The notes under the pieces: model-generated
Database searches by the model: none
The model's input: only the letters and a program-made list of their open reading frames with translations
What the model was told of the DNA's origin: nothing
Shown here: positions 9,382 to 16,501 of the stretch, in pieces
How the letters are laid out: the number at the start of each line of letters is the position of its first letter
How positions within the stretch are numbered: position 1 is the stretch's first letter
DNA from: Rudaeicoccus suwonensis
GTDB taxonomy: Bacteria > Actinomycetota > Actinomycetes > Actinomycetales > Dermatophilaceae
DNA length: 64,000 nt
Reading direction: 5' to 3'
Assembly (NCBI RefSeq): GCF_007829035.1
Contig: NZ_VIVQ01000001.1
Coordinates: 558,001 to 622,000 of the forward strand
Translations under genes and position numbers: made by a program

Positions 9382-9716
9382 CACTCGGGATTCGCGCGCG
9401 GGCCTGGATGAGCCTCAATGAGGACTCCGACCCGGATCGTGCATGGGGCGCCCTCGCCTCGGGCAGTCGATCACTCATCTTCAAGTTCGCTGATCCTGAC
9501 GCCCCTGACGGCTCAATTTCCCTCGGCGCCATGATGACGACGCCAGATGCCGTTCCCCTGGCGTGGGGCGACACAGATCGCGAGGTGGCGCTGAACTTTT
9601 GGGACGACGCAGCGCGGTTGTATGTGCACGAAGGCGCGGAGTTCAGCGTCTGGTACTCGAGAACAATCGGGCGCGGATCGATCGGGAGACTCATCATCGA
9701 CCTGGACGATCCGTGA
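9378..9716 (+). CDS. Putative immunity protein of the RHS toxin
   Basis: This 112-residue protein starts at an ATG overlapping the stop of the RHS gene (ATGA), the usual position of an immunity gene. It is small and acidic, has no signal peptide or membrane segment, and begins LGIRARAWMSLNEDSDPDR. I do not recognise a family. The function is inferred only from position, size and translational coupling: it would bind and neutralise the toxin tip encoded just upstream, in the cytoplasm of the producing cell. If the RHS protein is dead after truncation, this gene may be retained as protection against sister cells. Confidence 0.6.
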   Translation: MTLGIRARAWMSLNEDSDPDRAWGALASGSRSLIFKFADPDAPDGSISLGAMMTTPDAVPLAWGDTDREVALNFWDDAARLYVHEGAEFSVWYSRTIGRGSIGRLIIDLDDP

Positions 9717-10096
9717 CCGCCCGCGCCCTCGAGAATTCCCCTTGTTGCTGGGTGCTTGTCTTCCTAGCAGCGTTCGTGACCGTCCTGGTCACGGTGTTGG
9801 GTGCGGGGACAGCGTCCGCCGTTACGAGCCCGGTGGCCGGGAACGGCGTCGGGGCTTCCACCGTCACCGGCCAGTCACGTATCGGGCTGACCGGCGGCCG
9901 AGTGATTGTTGACGTTGACGACGTCGATTTCCACGCGGATGACGGCGTACTCACCGTCATCGCGACGCTCACGACCGATGGGGCAGTCGACTCGACTGTC
10001 ATCTCTGAGCTTGCCGCCCGGCTCGAGCGGGCAGCGCGCGAGGTGTACGTGCTCATCGGCACCCTGATCGTGGTGATCAAGCCGCGGGGCAGATAA
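9713..10096 (+). CDS. Small exported or membrane-anchored hypothetical protein
   Basis: A GTG at 9713 overlaps the stop of the immunity candidate (GTGA), so the three genes are translationally coupled. The 127-residue product has a hydrophobic N-terminal segment (CWVLVFLAAFVTVLVTVLGA) followed by an Ala-Ser-Ala site fitting signal-peptide cleavage. The mature part is a short soluble domain (DVDDVDFHADDGVLTVIATL) and ends with another hydrophobic stretch (VYVLIGTLIVVI). No family is recognised. A larger reading of the frame from 9563 lies inside the immunity gene and is unlikely. Confidence 0.5.
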   Translation: MTARALENSPCCWVLVFLAAFVTVLVTVLGAGTASAVTSPVAGNGVGASTVTGQSRIGLTGGRVIVDVDDVDFHADDGVLTVIATLTTDGAVDSTVISELAARLERAAREVYVLIGTLIVVIKPRGR

Positions 10097-10212
10097 CACT
10101 TTGCTATTGCCATCAAGGCCGTGGCAATCTTCTTCCCGAAGAACTCACGTTCCTGCTGCGTTCTTCACAAATCCCGATGTCGGTTGAGCTTGGATCCTCT
10201 TGATTGCAAGGA

Positions 10213-10450
10213 TGATCGGGAGATGCAGCTAGTCAGGATGCGGGAGTTGGGGGCCGAGCCGGCCCCACTTGTGCTCAGCGAGGACGAATCTGGTATTCCA
10301 ACGCTGATCGCACGATCTCCTTGGAGGGGTGATTACTGGCGATTACGATGGATGAGCTGTTCTGGCAAGTGGACTTTAAGACCAATCAGCAATACCTCGC
10401 CCCAGCGCTCCCAAGGCTACTGGGCGACGACACTAACGGCTAGTACGCCG
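10213..10450 (+). pseudogene. Decayed DUF3024-like gene
   Basis: The translation from 10213 contains APLVLSEDESGIPTLIARSP and GDYWRLRWMSCSGKW, closely matching the intact DUF3024-like protein at 11878-12225 (IVLSENESGSSIPIARFP, GYWRLQWMRGSGKW). After about 10365 the similarity is lost and the DPDGCFFG-type end is missing. An open frame covers 10121-10504, but its N-terminal part (about 30 residues) and its end do not resemble the family. It looks like a degraded second copy on the other side of the zeta gene. Confidence 0.55.
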
Positions 10451-10570
10451 CATCGCGCACCCCTGCATTATTTCAAAGTTCCTGGAAATACTGCGGTCGA
10501 TTGACCATTACGTGCGTTCTCTTCAAGAAGGGGGCAATGCTGGGCTGCATGCGAAGTAAGGACCGAGAGG

Positions 10571-11725
10571 CTACTGGTTTCCAATGCGTTGAATGAGTTC
10601 TTCGATATCGGCGTGTAGAGCCTTGCAGTTCAAATTGCGAGTGGAAGCTGCTCTTTGCCATTGTTCGAGCTGTTGGATTAGTGGACTCGGATCGACTGGT
10701 GCTGTGCTCACTTTACGCAATATTTCTAGCGTCTCGAGCTTAGCGGCGGCATCAGAAGATCCTAAGGTCGTGAGTAACTCTCCGTTCAGATCATAGAGAG
10801 TAATCGAGGAGAATTGTCCAGAGTCAACCAGCGAGTCGAGTATGCTGGGGATCTGTTTGTATGCCGCGCCATCGGCGGCGGGTGGTACATAGCGTTCTGG
10901 GCCATAAAGAGCGATTCGGTCAAGGTATAACCCAATGGCTCGAGTTCGACTGACAAGTTCGTTTACGGCGATCAGGTGGAAGTGCGTATCAAATCCCTTG
11001 GTGCGGTATCGGCGGGCAAGTGCTTGCACTTTTTCCGGATTCTTGAAAGCCGTGTTGAGGAGCACATGGGATCGAAGGCGCTGGGCGTATGCAATGGCGC
11101 AGTCCATCCATTTTCGCGTGTCAGGGTTGGTGAGCGACGCCATTTTTTCAGTGTCTTCCTGAATCAGGAGGCAATACGCTGGGTGGTATGGGCGATATAC
11201 ATCGGTTCCAATCGTCATCACTGAGTTGCTTCCGTCGCGTGCCACTAGCTGGTCACGAACACGGCTTTGGATAACAGACTTCCCGGCGCCAGGCTGTGCG
11301 GCGAAGAACTGAACTGTTGGTGAGTCGACGGGGTGGACGTGTCTGTACAGACTCGGGAAGATGATCCTTTCAAAGCGCTCTCCATTTTGGTCGTCTGTCA
11401 GTTCCACTGAATGCGGAGCTGATAGTCCCGGGTCGGCCACGCCACTCGGAGCGTCCGATTGACGCGCGAAGCCCGCAACCCGCAGCACTCCTTCGATCAC
11501 TGCCAACGCCACAGGGCTATCGCAGCTGAGATTTCGTCGCATCTGCTCAAGGCCATCAATAGCATCCATGTACCTCTGGGCATCAGTGGATTCGTGATCA
11601 ACGGCATCAGCGAGATGTACGTAATAGCCGATCTCTCGAGCAATTGATTCAAGTATCACCTCGAATCGTATGTGATCGGCAACCACTGCATCAGGGATCG
11701 ATTCATATTTCGGTCGTTTACTCAT
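10571..11725 (-). CDS. Zeta-toxin-like kinase with N-terminal extension
   Basis: This 384-residue protein carries a zeta-toxin core: a P-loop at about 144-150 (QPGAGKS), then GTDVYRPYHPAY near 173-185, the substrate-binding DxxRxxHP-type motif, and AIAYAQRLRSHVLLNTAFKNP. Zeta enzymes phosphorylate UDP-N-acetylglucosamine and block wall synthesis. About 130 residues precede the core, predicted mostly helical (HIRFEVILESIAREIGYYVH). No epsilon antitoxin gene is adjacent, so this part could be a built-in inhibitor as in EzeT-type proteins; that is inference. The ATG follows a good ribosome site (GGAGGTG), with a TATAAT box 35 bases upstream. The gene is AT-richer than its neighbours and flanked by DUF3024-like copies. 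Confidence 0.8.
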   Translation of the reverse strand: MSKRPKYESIPDAVVADHIRFEVILESIAREIGYYVHLADAVDHESTDAQRYMDAIDGLEQMRRNLSCDSPVALAVIEGVLRVAGFARQSDAPSGVADPGLSAPHSVELTDDQNGERFERIIFPSLYRHVHPVDSPTVQFFAAQPGAGKSVIQSRVRDQLVARDGSNSVMTIGTDVYRPYHPAYCLLIQEDTEKMASLTNPDTRKWMDCAIAYAQRLRSHVLLNTAFKNPEKVQALARRYRTKGFDTHFHLIAVNELVSRTRAIGLYLDRIALYGPERYVPPAADGAAYKQIPSILDSLVDSGQFSSITLYDLNGELLTTLGSSDAAAKLETLEILRKVSTAPVDPSPLIQQLEQWQRAASTRNLNCKALHADIEELIQRIGNQ

Positions 11726-11759
11726 TTACATTCACCTCCGTTCTGACTCAATGCGATTG

Positions 11760-11765
11760 ATTATA
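11760..11765 (-). promoter_or_regulatory. TATAAT -10 box of the zeta-like gene
   Basis: A perfect TATAAT lies on the minus strand 35 bases upstream of the zeta start codon, which leaves a short leader carrying the GGAGGTG ribosome site. A convincing -35 box at 16-18 bases is not seen. The surrounding 150 bp between this gene and the divergent gene at 11878 is AT-rich and contains the repeats ATGCATG and CATGAATTGCATG. Confidence 0.5.
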
Positions 11766-11836
11766 GTATTTCACCTTCGCCGGTTTCATGCAATTCATGC
11801 ATGTATGAACCACACCGTCGGTTGCAGGTTGAAAAA

Positions 11837-11866
11837 TTGCCATAAATGGGGAATATTTGTTATATT
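11837..11866 (+). promoter_or_regulatory. Promoter of the DUF3024-like gene
   Basis: TTGCCA at 11837-11842 and TATATT at 11861-11866 are separated by 18 bases. Transcription would start about 4-6 bases before the ATG at 11878, and no Shine-Dalgarno sequence is visible, so the mRNA would be leaderless or nearly so. Confidence 0.5.
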
Positions 11867-11877
11867 TATAGTGAACT

Positions 11878-12225
11878 ATGGATGACAACATCGATCAGGC
11901 TAGACCCTCGGACTTCCGCGAGTTTGCGAAAACTCGCAGCAGCGTTGACGCTCTCCGCGAATGGGTGGCTCGAAGAAATTCAGCGTCCGACGCTCGTTGG
12001 TTTCTTTTGCTCCAGGAAGGGCTAGGATCGATCGTGCTCAGCGAGAACGAATCTGGGTCTTCGATCCCGATTGCGCGCTTTCCTCGTACGGATGGCTATT
12101 GGCGCCTGCAGTGGATGCGCGGCTCTGGCAAATGGGTGGATTACGAGCCAGGGAAGCGATACCGCACCCTGGCGACCCCGATGCTGCTGATTCAGGAAGA
12201 CGCGGACGGCTGCTTCTTCGGCTAA
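11878..12225 (+). CDS. DUF3024-like small protein
   Basis: This 115-residue protein has no signal or membrane segment. Its second half (IPIARFPRTDGYWRLQWM, KWVDYEPGKRYRTL, QEDADGCFFG) fits the DUF3024 pattern: P-x-AR, W-x-L-x-W, K/R-W-x-x-Y and a terminal D-x-DGCFFG. The function of that family is unknown. It is transcribed away from the zeta-like gene across a shared AT-rich promoter region, and a decayed relative lies on the other side of that gene. This pairing suggests a functional link to the zeta kinase, possibly protective, but nothing in the sequence proves it. Confidence 0.65.
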   Translation: MDDNIDQARPSDFREFAKTRSSVDALREWVARRNSASDARWFLLLQEGLGSIVLSENESGSSIPIARFPRTDGYWRLQWMRGSGKWVDYEPGKRYRTLATPMLLIQEDADGCFFG

Positions 12226-12333
12226 GACGTTCGCTGGAGACGCTGGCCAGGTTACAGGAACCAACGACCACTTTTCCTCTGAGGCTGTTCCTGGTAGGTC
12301 GCTTCGGTTGTGAAGACGGATAGACACGACATG

Positions 12334-12361
12334 TTGAATTTGTTCGAATATTTATTATAAT
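12334..12361 (+). promoter_or_regulatory. Strong sigma-70-type promoter, leaderless start
   Basis: TTGAAT (12334-12339) and a perfect TATAAT (12356-12361) are spaced by 16 bases. The expected start of transcription is about 6-9 bases downstream, within a few bases of the ATG at 12372. No ribosome site fits between them, so the transcript is probably leaderless. Confidence 0.65.
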
Positions 12362-12371
12362 TGTATTGTTC

Positions 12372-12752
12372 ATGAGTTACAATTTTCAGAAGACACCGTA
12401 CAGTGGTGATCGCCACGTCGGAGGAATTTCGATCACAAGGAGCGGGCGAATCGGTCTTCCCAAGTCGTTTATTGCGGCTCATGGGATCCGCAAGGGCTCC
12501 AGGTCTCGCATGTACTACGACGAATTGTCCAGCTCTGTTGCCATTTCATTTACTCGCGAGGAAGACGAAGGAGCATTCCCTGTGTACTTCACGCAAGGGT
12601 ACGGAGCCTTCATTGGTGCCAGTAAATTCTTCAAGGTGCGTGGCCTAAAACTTCCCGATCAAGCGGTTCGGTACCAATACGAAATTATTTCAGCGGAGAG
12701 CGCGGGGATTGGGGACACCAACTCGACTCTGTTTGTTATCAGTTTGAAGTAG
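12372..12752 (+). CDS. Small protein with an AbrB-like N-terminal segment
   Basis: The 126-residue product begins MSYNFQKTPYSGDRHVGG. An earlier TTG at 12366 is also in frame but lies too close to the promoter. The segment SITRSGRIGLPKSFIAAHGI followed by RSRMYYDELSSSVAISF looks like the swapped-hairpin fold of AbrB/MazE/SpoVT DNA-binding proteins, which are often antitoxins. The rest is not recognised. No toxin gene follows. Codon use is AT-rich like the zeta gene, in keeping with recent acquisition. The AbrB call is a visual match only. Confidence 0.55.
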   Translation: MSYNFQKTPYSGDRHVGGISITRSGRIGLPKSFIAAHGIRKGSRSRMYYDELSSSVAISFTREEDEGAFPVYFTQGYGAFIGASKFFKVRGLKLPDQAVRYQYEIISAESAGIGDTNSTLFVISLK

Positions 12753-12831
12753 CAAGTTTTCGCACGGGTTTGTTCTACGAGTGCAATTAACGTAGAGAAA
12801 TTCACGCAATGACTGTAGGGTCATTGGAACA

Positions 12832-13389
12832 TTAGTATCGACCGTGTGAATCGCGCATCTGCACACCATGTTTGTTTAGTTGGTGCCAGATCGCTCGACT
12901 ACTGAACCCGACACGTCTGACGATCTGAGCTATCGAAAAGCCGGACTCGTACAGTCGAATCGCTTCGTCTACCTGCTCGTCACTCATGCGTCGGATCTGG
13001 CGGGGGAGTCCTGCTTCGTCGATGAGGTTGATCACCGACTGGCGAGAGATGCCGAACTGCGTAGCTAGCACACTCGGCGACTCCTTGTTCGCGTAGGCCG
13101 CGAGCACAGCAGCGCGCTGCGTGGTCGATAGGCGATCGGTGACTCGCATCGCCGCGAACGGGCTCGATGCCGTGGTTCGTGGAACTGAGGCTGCGTTCAC
13201 TGCTTGCACTATTCCGCTGTGCTGGTACGAAAGGTTCGCGTGTCGGGTGACCAGTTCCACCAAAAGTGAAACGTTAGAACCCCTGACATGAAAATTGTCG
13301 CCGAGGGTTGTGAGGACGCGGTACCGCAAGGTGCCGCGTTTTTGGTGTCCCTGGGTGGTCTCGGCGGCCGAACGCGCCGATGTGCGCAC
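12832..13389 (-). CDS. Tandem helix-turn-helix protein (resolvase-like DNA-binding region)
   Basis: The 185-residue frame ends with two HTH motifs: ESPSVLATQFGISRQSVINLIDEAG and GFSIAQIVRRVGFSSRAIWHQLNKHGV. Such pairs are found at the C-terminus of serine recombinases and in Hin-like proteins. No catalytic resolvase domain is present. The start is uncertain: an internal ATG (MRVTDRLSTTQ) would give about 104 residues, but the upstream part (LTTLGDNFHVRGSNVSLLVE) also looks protein-like. It may be the detached DNA-binding part of a recombinase. It lies at the border between the mobile region and ordinary chromosomal genes. Confidence 0.6.
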   Translation of the reverse strand: MRTSARSAAETTQGHQKRGTLRYRVLTTLGDNFHVRGSNVSLLVELVTRHANLSYQHSGIVQAVNAASVPRTTASSPFAAMRVTDRLSTTQRAAVLAAYANKESPSVLATQFGISRQSVINLIDEAGLPRQIRRMSDEQVDEAIRLYESGFSIAQIVRRVGFSSRAIWHQLNKHGVQMRDSHGRY

Positions 13390-13464
13390 CCGTCGTTGCG
13401 CGTGTGCCTGACGACGCGCCGCTGTTGCCGCGTTGAAATGTCGTTTCGTGTAGTGGCCCCGGCG

Positions 13465-13995
13465 TCAGTGCTCAGCAGTCCAGTTGTCTGGGTGGTCGTC
13501 CAGTTCCACCCGAAGCACGCGGGTCAGTCGGGCCACGGTCATGTAGTGCCCGACGAGAACGATGACAGTCACGACGTGACGGTCACTGAGGACGGCGCGC
13601 GCGTCAGCGAACACCGGATCTGGCACATCGTCGCCGGCAACAAGCGCGTCGACGAAGGTGAGTACCGCCGCCACACCATCGGACATGTCCTGGTAGTTGC
13701 CGGTTTCGATGTTCTCGATGTCAGAGTCGGTCCAGCCGGTGGCGTGGGCCTGGCCGAGATGCTGGAGCCGTTCGTAGGCACTGTCGTGCAGTGCTGCCAC
13801 CCGCAGGATGACGGCCTCGCGGACGGCCGGGTCGAGATCGGAGGCGCGCAGGGCGTTCGCTGTCGCCGGCAGTTGTGCGCCCAGGCGCTCGTCGAGGAGC
13901 AGCACCGTGCGCGTCAGGTTGGACGGGAATCGCTCATATTGAGCGCGCTGCACCGAGTTGAGCGATGGGACGTCGGCCAATGGAATGCGTGACAT
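13465..13995 (-). CDS. Carboxymuconolactone decarboxylase family protein
   Basis: This 176-residue protein has the all-helical CMD/AhpD architecture: VREAVILRVAALHDSAYERLQH is the characteristic helix containing the active-site region, followed by VAAVLTFVDALV and DRHVVTVIVLVGHYMTVARLTRVL. The usual C-x-x-C redox pair of AhpD is not seen, as in many CMD-like proteins. Its start overlaps the stop of the alpha/beta hydrolase by one base, so the two form an operon. Together they recall the PcaD/PcaC pair of the beta-ketoadipate pathway, but the substrate is not known. Confidence 0.75.
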   Translation of the reverse strand: MSRIPLADVPSLNSVQRAQYERFPSNLTRTVLLLDERLGAQLPATANALRASDLDPAVREAVILRVAALHDSAYERLQHLGQAHATGWTDSDIENIETGNYQDMSDGVAAVLTFVDALVAGDDVPDPVFADARAVLSDRHVVTVIVLVGHYMTVARLTRVLRVELDDHPDNWTAEH

Positions 13996-14774
13996 CAGCG
14001 GCCTCCGTCGAGATCGCGCGATCCGAGGAACGCGCGGAGGTGGTTGTTGACCGTCCGCGGCGTTTCGATCGGGGCGAGATGTGCCGCGTCCGGCAACACC
14101 TGCAACTCGGCTCTCGCGATCCCGTCGTGCAACATCCTGGCCGAGGCGATCGGCGAGCTCGAGTCGTGCTCACCGACGAGCACCAGCGTCGGAACAGCAA
14201 TCTCGGCCAGGCGATCTGCTGCGTCGAAGTTCGCGATCATGTCCCACAGCGCCGCGTGAGCCGACGGGTCGTCGTGCAGGAGGGTTTTGGTGGCGCGGTC
14301 GATCAGGTCCGGCCGTGCCGCTCGCGTCGTTGGCAGGAACCAGTGCTCGAAGAGTTCGTCGAGTATGGCGACCATGCCGGCGTCACGGACTCGGTCTGCG
14401 CGTTCGTGCATGGCCGTTTGCGCGCTGGTGCTGAACTTTGCTGCCGTGTCGAGGAGGCTGAGCGAACGCACGAGCGGCGAATGCTCGACGGCCACTGCCT
14501 GAGCGATCAATCCGCCGACCGACAGGCCGATCAGGTCGACTTGGCCGATGTCGAGGTCTCGGATGAAGGCGGCGACGACGGACCTGATCCGGCCGATCTC
14601 GATGTCTTCGGCGGCGCCCGCGGAGCGTCCGTGGCCAGGTAGGTCAACCGCGATCACGTCGCGTTCGGTGGACAACGCTGCAAATTGCGCGTCCCAGTAG
14701 GTCAGATCGAGACCGGCTGAGTGCAGGAGCAGTGCAGGGCATCCGCTCCGCGGGCCAGTACGTACGTAGTGCAT
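13995..14774 (-). CDS. Alpha/beta hydrolase (3-oxoadipate enol-lactonase-like)
   Basis: This 259-residue enzyme shows the alpha/beta-hydrolase pattern: the oxyanion-hole region LLLHSAGLDLTYWD, VIAVDLPGHGRSAG, a nucleophile elbow LIGLSVGGLIAQAVA (Ser in G-L-S-V-G), the acid-bearing strand PTLVLVGEHDSSSP, and a terminal His in AHLAPIETP. The length fits the PcaD group, which hydrolyses the enol-lactone of 3-oxoadipate. It is the first gene of a two-gene operon with the CMD-family gene and is transcribed divergently from a LysR regulator that probably controls it. Confidence 0.8.
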   Translation of the reverse strand: MHYVRTGPRSGCPALLLHSAGLDLTYWDAQFAALSTERDVIAVDLPGHGRSAGAAEDIEIGRIRSVVAAFIRDLDIGQVDLIGLSVGGLIAQAVAVEHSPLVRSLSLLDTAAKFSTSAQTAMHERADRVRDAGMVAILDELFEHWFLPTTRAARPDLIDRATKTLLHDDPSAHAALWDMIANFDAADRLAEIAVPTLVLVGEHDSSSPIASARMLHDGIARAELQVLPDAAHLAPIETPRTVNNHLRAFLGSRDLDGGR

Positions 14775-14859
14775 CTCTCTATGATCGTGCGATCAAGAGA
14801 TCTAGTCCAACGATGAGTTGCGATACTATTGATCGCAATTTCAGATAGAATGTGCCGCT
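14775..14859. promoter_or_regulatory. Divergent promoter region with LysR-type half sites
   Basis: The 85-bp gap holds repeated ATGATCGTGCGATCA and TATTGATCGCAATTT blocks (ATCGTGCGAT, TTGCGATACT, TTGATCGCAA). These dyads around GATC fit a T-N11-A LysR-type binding region serving both the hydrolase operon and the regulator itself. Confidence 0.5.
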
Positions 14860-15756
14860 GTGAACCTCCGCCAATTGGAGTACTTCCTCGCCGTCGTGGA
14901 GGCGGGCGGATTCAGTCGTGCCGCCGACGAGGTCCACGTCGTGCAGTCCGGTCTCTCCACAGCCATCCAGCAGTTGGAGCGCGAGTTGGGCGTGACGCTG
15001 TTGGACCGCACCACCCGCCGGGTACGGGTCACCGACGCTGGTGCGGTCCTGGCGATCGAGGCTCGGCGCATCCTCGCCGCTGTCGAAACCGCCCGCGATG
15101 CTGTCGCCGCTGTGGCCGGCGGACTACGCGGCGTTCTGCGCATCGGCGTCATGCACTCGCTTCTCCCAGTCGCCGTCGCCGACTCACTCACTCAACTCCA
15201 CAAAGAGCGCCCCGGCGTCCAACTGCGCCCGCAGACCAAGCAGGACGGTGCGGCCGGGCTGATCCGCGGCGTCGAGGACGACGAACTCGACATCGCCTTC
15301 GCCACCGCACACACCGACGAGCCGCGCTCAGTGAAACTCACCAGGCTCAGCGTCGAGGACATGGTCCTCATCTGTCCCCGCACCCACCGTTGGAACGCTC
15401 GCCGAGACGTTCGGCTGGCCGATCTGGCCGACGAGCCGTTCATCGACGTGCCTCTCGGGTGGGGCAGTCGCGCCAGTACCGATCGACTCTGCTCTGCACG
15501 GGGAATTCGACGGCGGATCGAGATAGAGGTCGGTGACGTCGCGACTGTCGTCGACCTCGTCCGAGCCGGGCTCGGCATCGCGATCGTTGCACCGAGTTCC
15601 GCTCCACCACTGACCGACGTCGCCGTGGTCACGCTGACTCCGACCCCGAGATTCGAGACATTTCTGGTGCTGCCGAAGAACCGGCCGGTCCGCCCGGCCG
15701 CGGACGCCCTTGCACGCCTCGTCCTCGACCGCACTCGTGTCGCCGACGGCGGCTGA
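14860..15756 (+). CDS. LysR-family transcriptional regulator
   Basis: This 298-residue regulator starts at a GTG giving MNLRQLEYFLAVVEAGGFSR, the typical LysR HTH, with ELGVTLLDRTTRRVRVTDAG completing it. From about residue 88 the substrate-binding (PBP2) domain follows (LRIGVMHSLLPVAVADSL, LDIAFATAHT). The gene is divergent from the hydrolase/CMD operon with 85 bp between, the classic arrangement for control of the neighbour in response to a pathway metabolite. The effector is unknown. Confidence 0.9.
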   Translation: MNLRQLEYFLAVVEAGGFSRAADEVHVVQSGLSTAIQQLERELGVTLLDRTTRRVRVTDAGAVLAIEARRILAAVETARDAVAAVAGGLRGVLRIGVMHSLLPVAVADSLTQLHKERPGVQLRPQTKQDGAAGLIRGVEDDELDIAFATAHTDEPRSVKLTRLSVEDMVLICPRTHRWNARRDVRLADLADEPFIDVPLGWGSRASTDRLCSARGIRRRIEIEVGDVATVVDLVRAGLGIAIVAPSSAPPLTDVAVVTLTPTPRFETFLVLPKNRPVRPAADALARLVLDRTRVADGG

Positions 15757-15832
15757 GGCCGAGCGACCGCCCGACGGCCGGCAGCGCGCAACGTGACCGG
15801 TGCGGCGGGCCCACGCGATGTTCGTGTGCGGC

Positions 15833-16420
15833 CTATCCGCGCAGGCGGAGGCCATCAATGAACTGGCGTGTCCGACGGTTGTAGTCCCGGCGTGTGGGTA
15901 TGCGCATCTCGCGCAGGGCGAGCCCGTTGCCGACATCGGCCCAGAACAGGTCGCTCGCGGTGAGGTCACGGCGTAGAACGCCGGCATCATGGCCGTCTTT
16001 CACGATGCGGGTCGTGAACGCGGTGACGGCACTGGCAAGCGTGGCCAGCGACGTCGCCTCGGGGTAGTTCCCCATCATCGCGTCGGTGAAGGCTGGTTCG
16101 CGGTACTGCAGGTCTCGTCGGGCCTCGACCCAACCGGCTATGCGTAGCCAGGGGTCAGGTTCAGCGCGCGCAGCCTCCATGGCCGGGTAGAGCTCACCGG
16201 CGACCAATTCGGTGATCACCGCATCGATAAGACCGGGCCGCCCCCCGAAATGGTTGTAGATGGTGGCCTTGCTCACCCCCGCCGCGGCTGCGATCTGAGC
16301 GAGGGGGGTGTCCAGGCCGCGGCCGCGGAAGGCACCCAGTGCGGCCTCGCGGATCAGCCCGACGTTGCGTGCCGCATCCGCTCGCAGTGCCTCACGCGGC
16401 TTGTCGCCGTCACTCACCAT
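15833..16420 (-). CDS. TetR-family transcriptional regulator
   Basis: The 195-residue protein has a TetR HTH at residues 17-65 (LIREAALGAFRGRGLDTPLAQIAAAAGVSKATIYNHFGGR) and a helical ligand-binding C-terminus (FTDAMMGNYPEATSLATLAS). It is divergent from the SDR gene at 16502, with a dyad TTGACCCAAGGGTAAA at 16433-16448 in the gap as the likely operator. It probably represses itself and the SDR gene. Confidence 0.88.
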   Translation of the reverse strand: MVSDGDKPREALRADAARNVGLIREAALGAFRGRGLDTPLAQIAAAAGVSKATIYNHFGGRPGLIDAVITELVAGELYPAMEAARAEPDPWLRIAGWVEARRDLQYREPAFTDAMMGNYPEATSLATLASAVTAFTTRIVKDGHDAGVLRRDLTASDLFWADVGNGLALREMRIPTRRDYNRRTRQFIDGLRLRG

Positions 16421-16432
16421 TCATCCCTTAAA

Positions 16433-16448
16433 TTGACCCAAGGGTAAA
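16433..16448. promoter_or_regulatory. Candidate TetR operator
   Basis: TTGACCCAAGGGTAAA is an inverted repeat (TTGACCC/GGGTAAA, one mismatch) lying 13 bp upstream of the TetR start and 54 bp upstream of the SDR start. Confidence 0.45.
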
Positions 16449-16501
16449 CTTAACCTGGTCGTCAGATTGTTTGTAACTCTGGATTCTACGAGGAGTGTCA
16501 C

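Noticed and set aside
13288-13992. A 234-codon plus-strand frame
   Set aside because: It is antisense to the CMD-family gene and the HTH gene and shows no domain.
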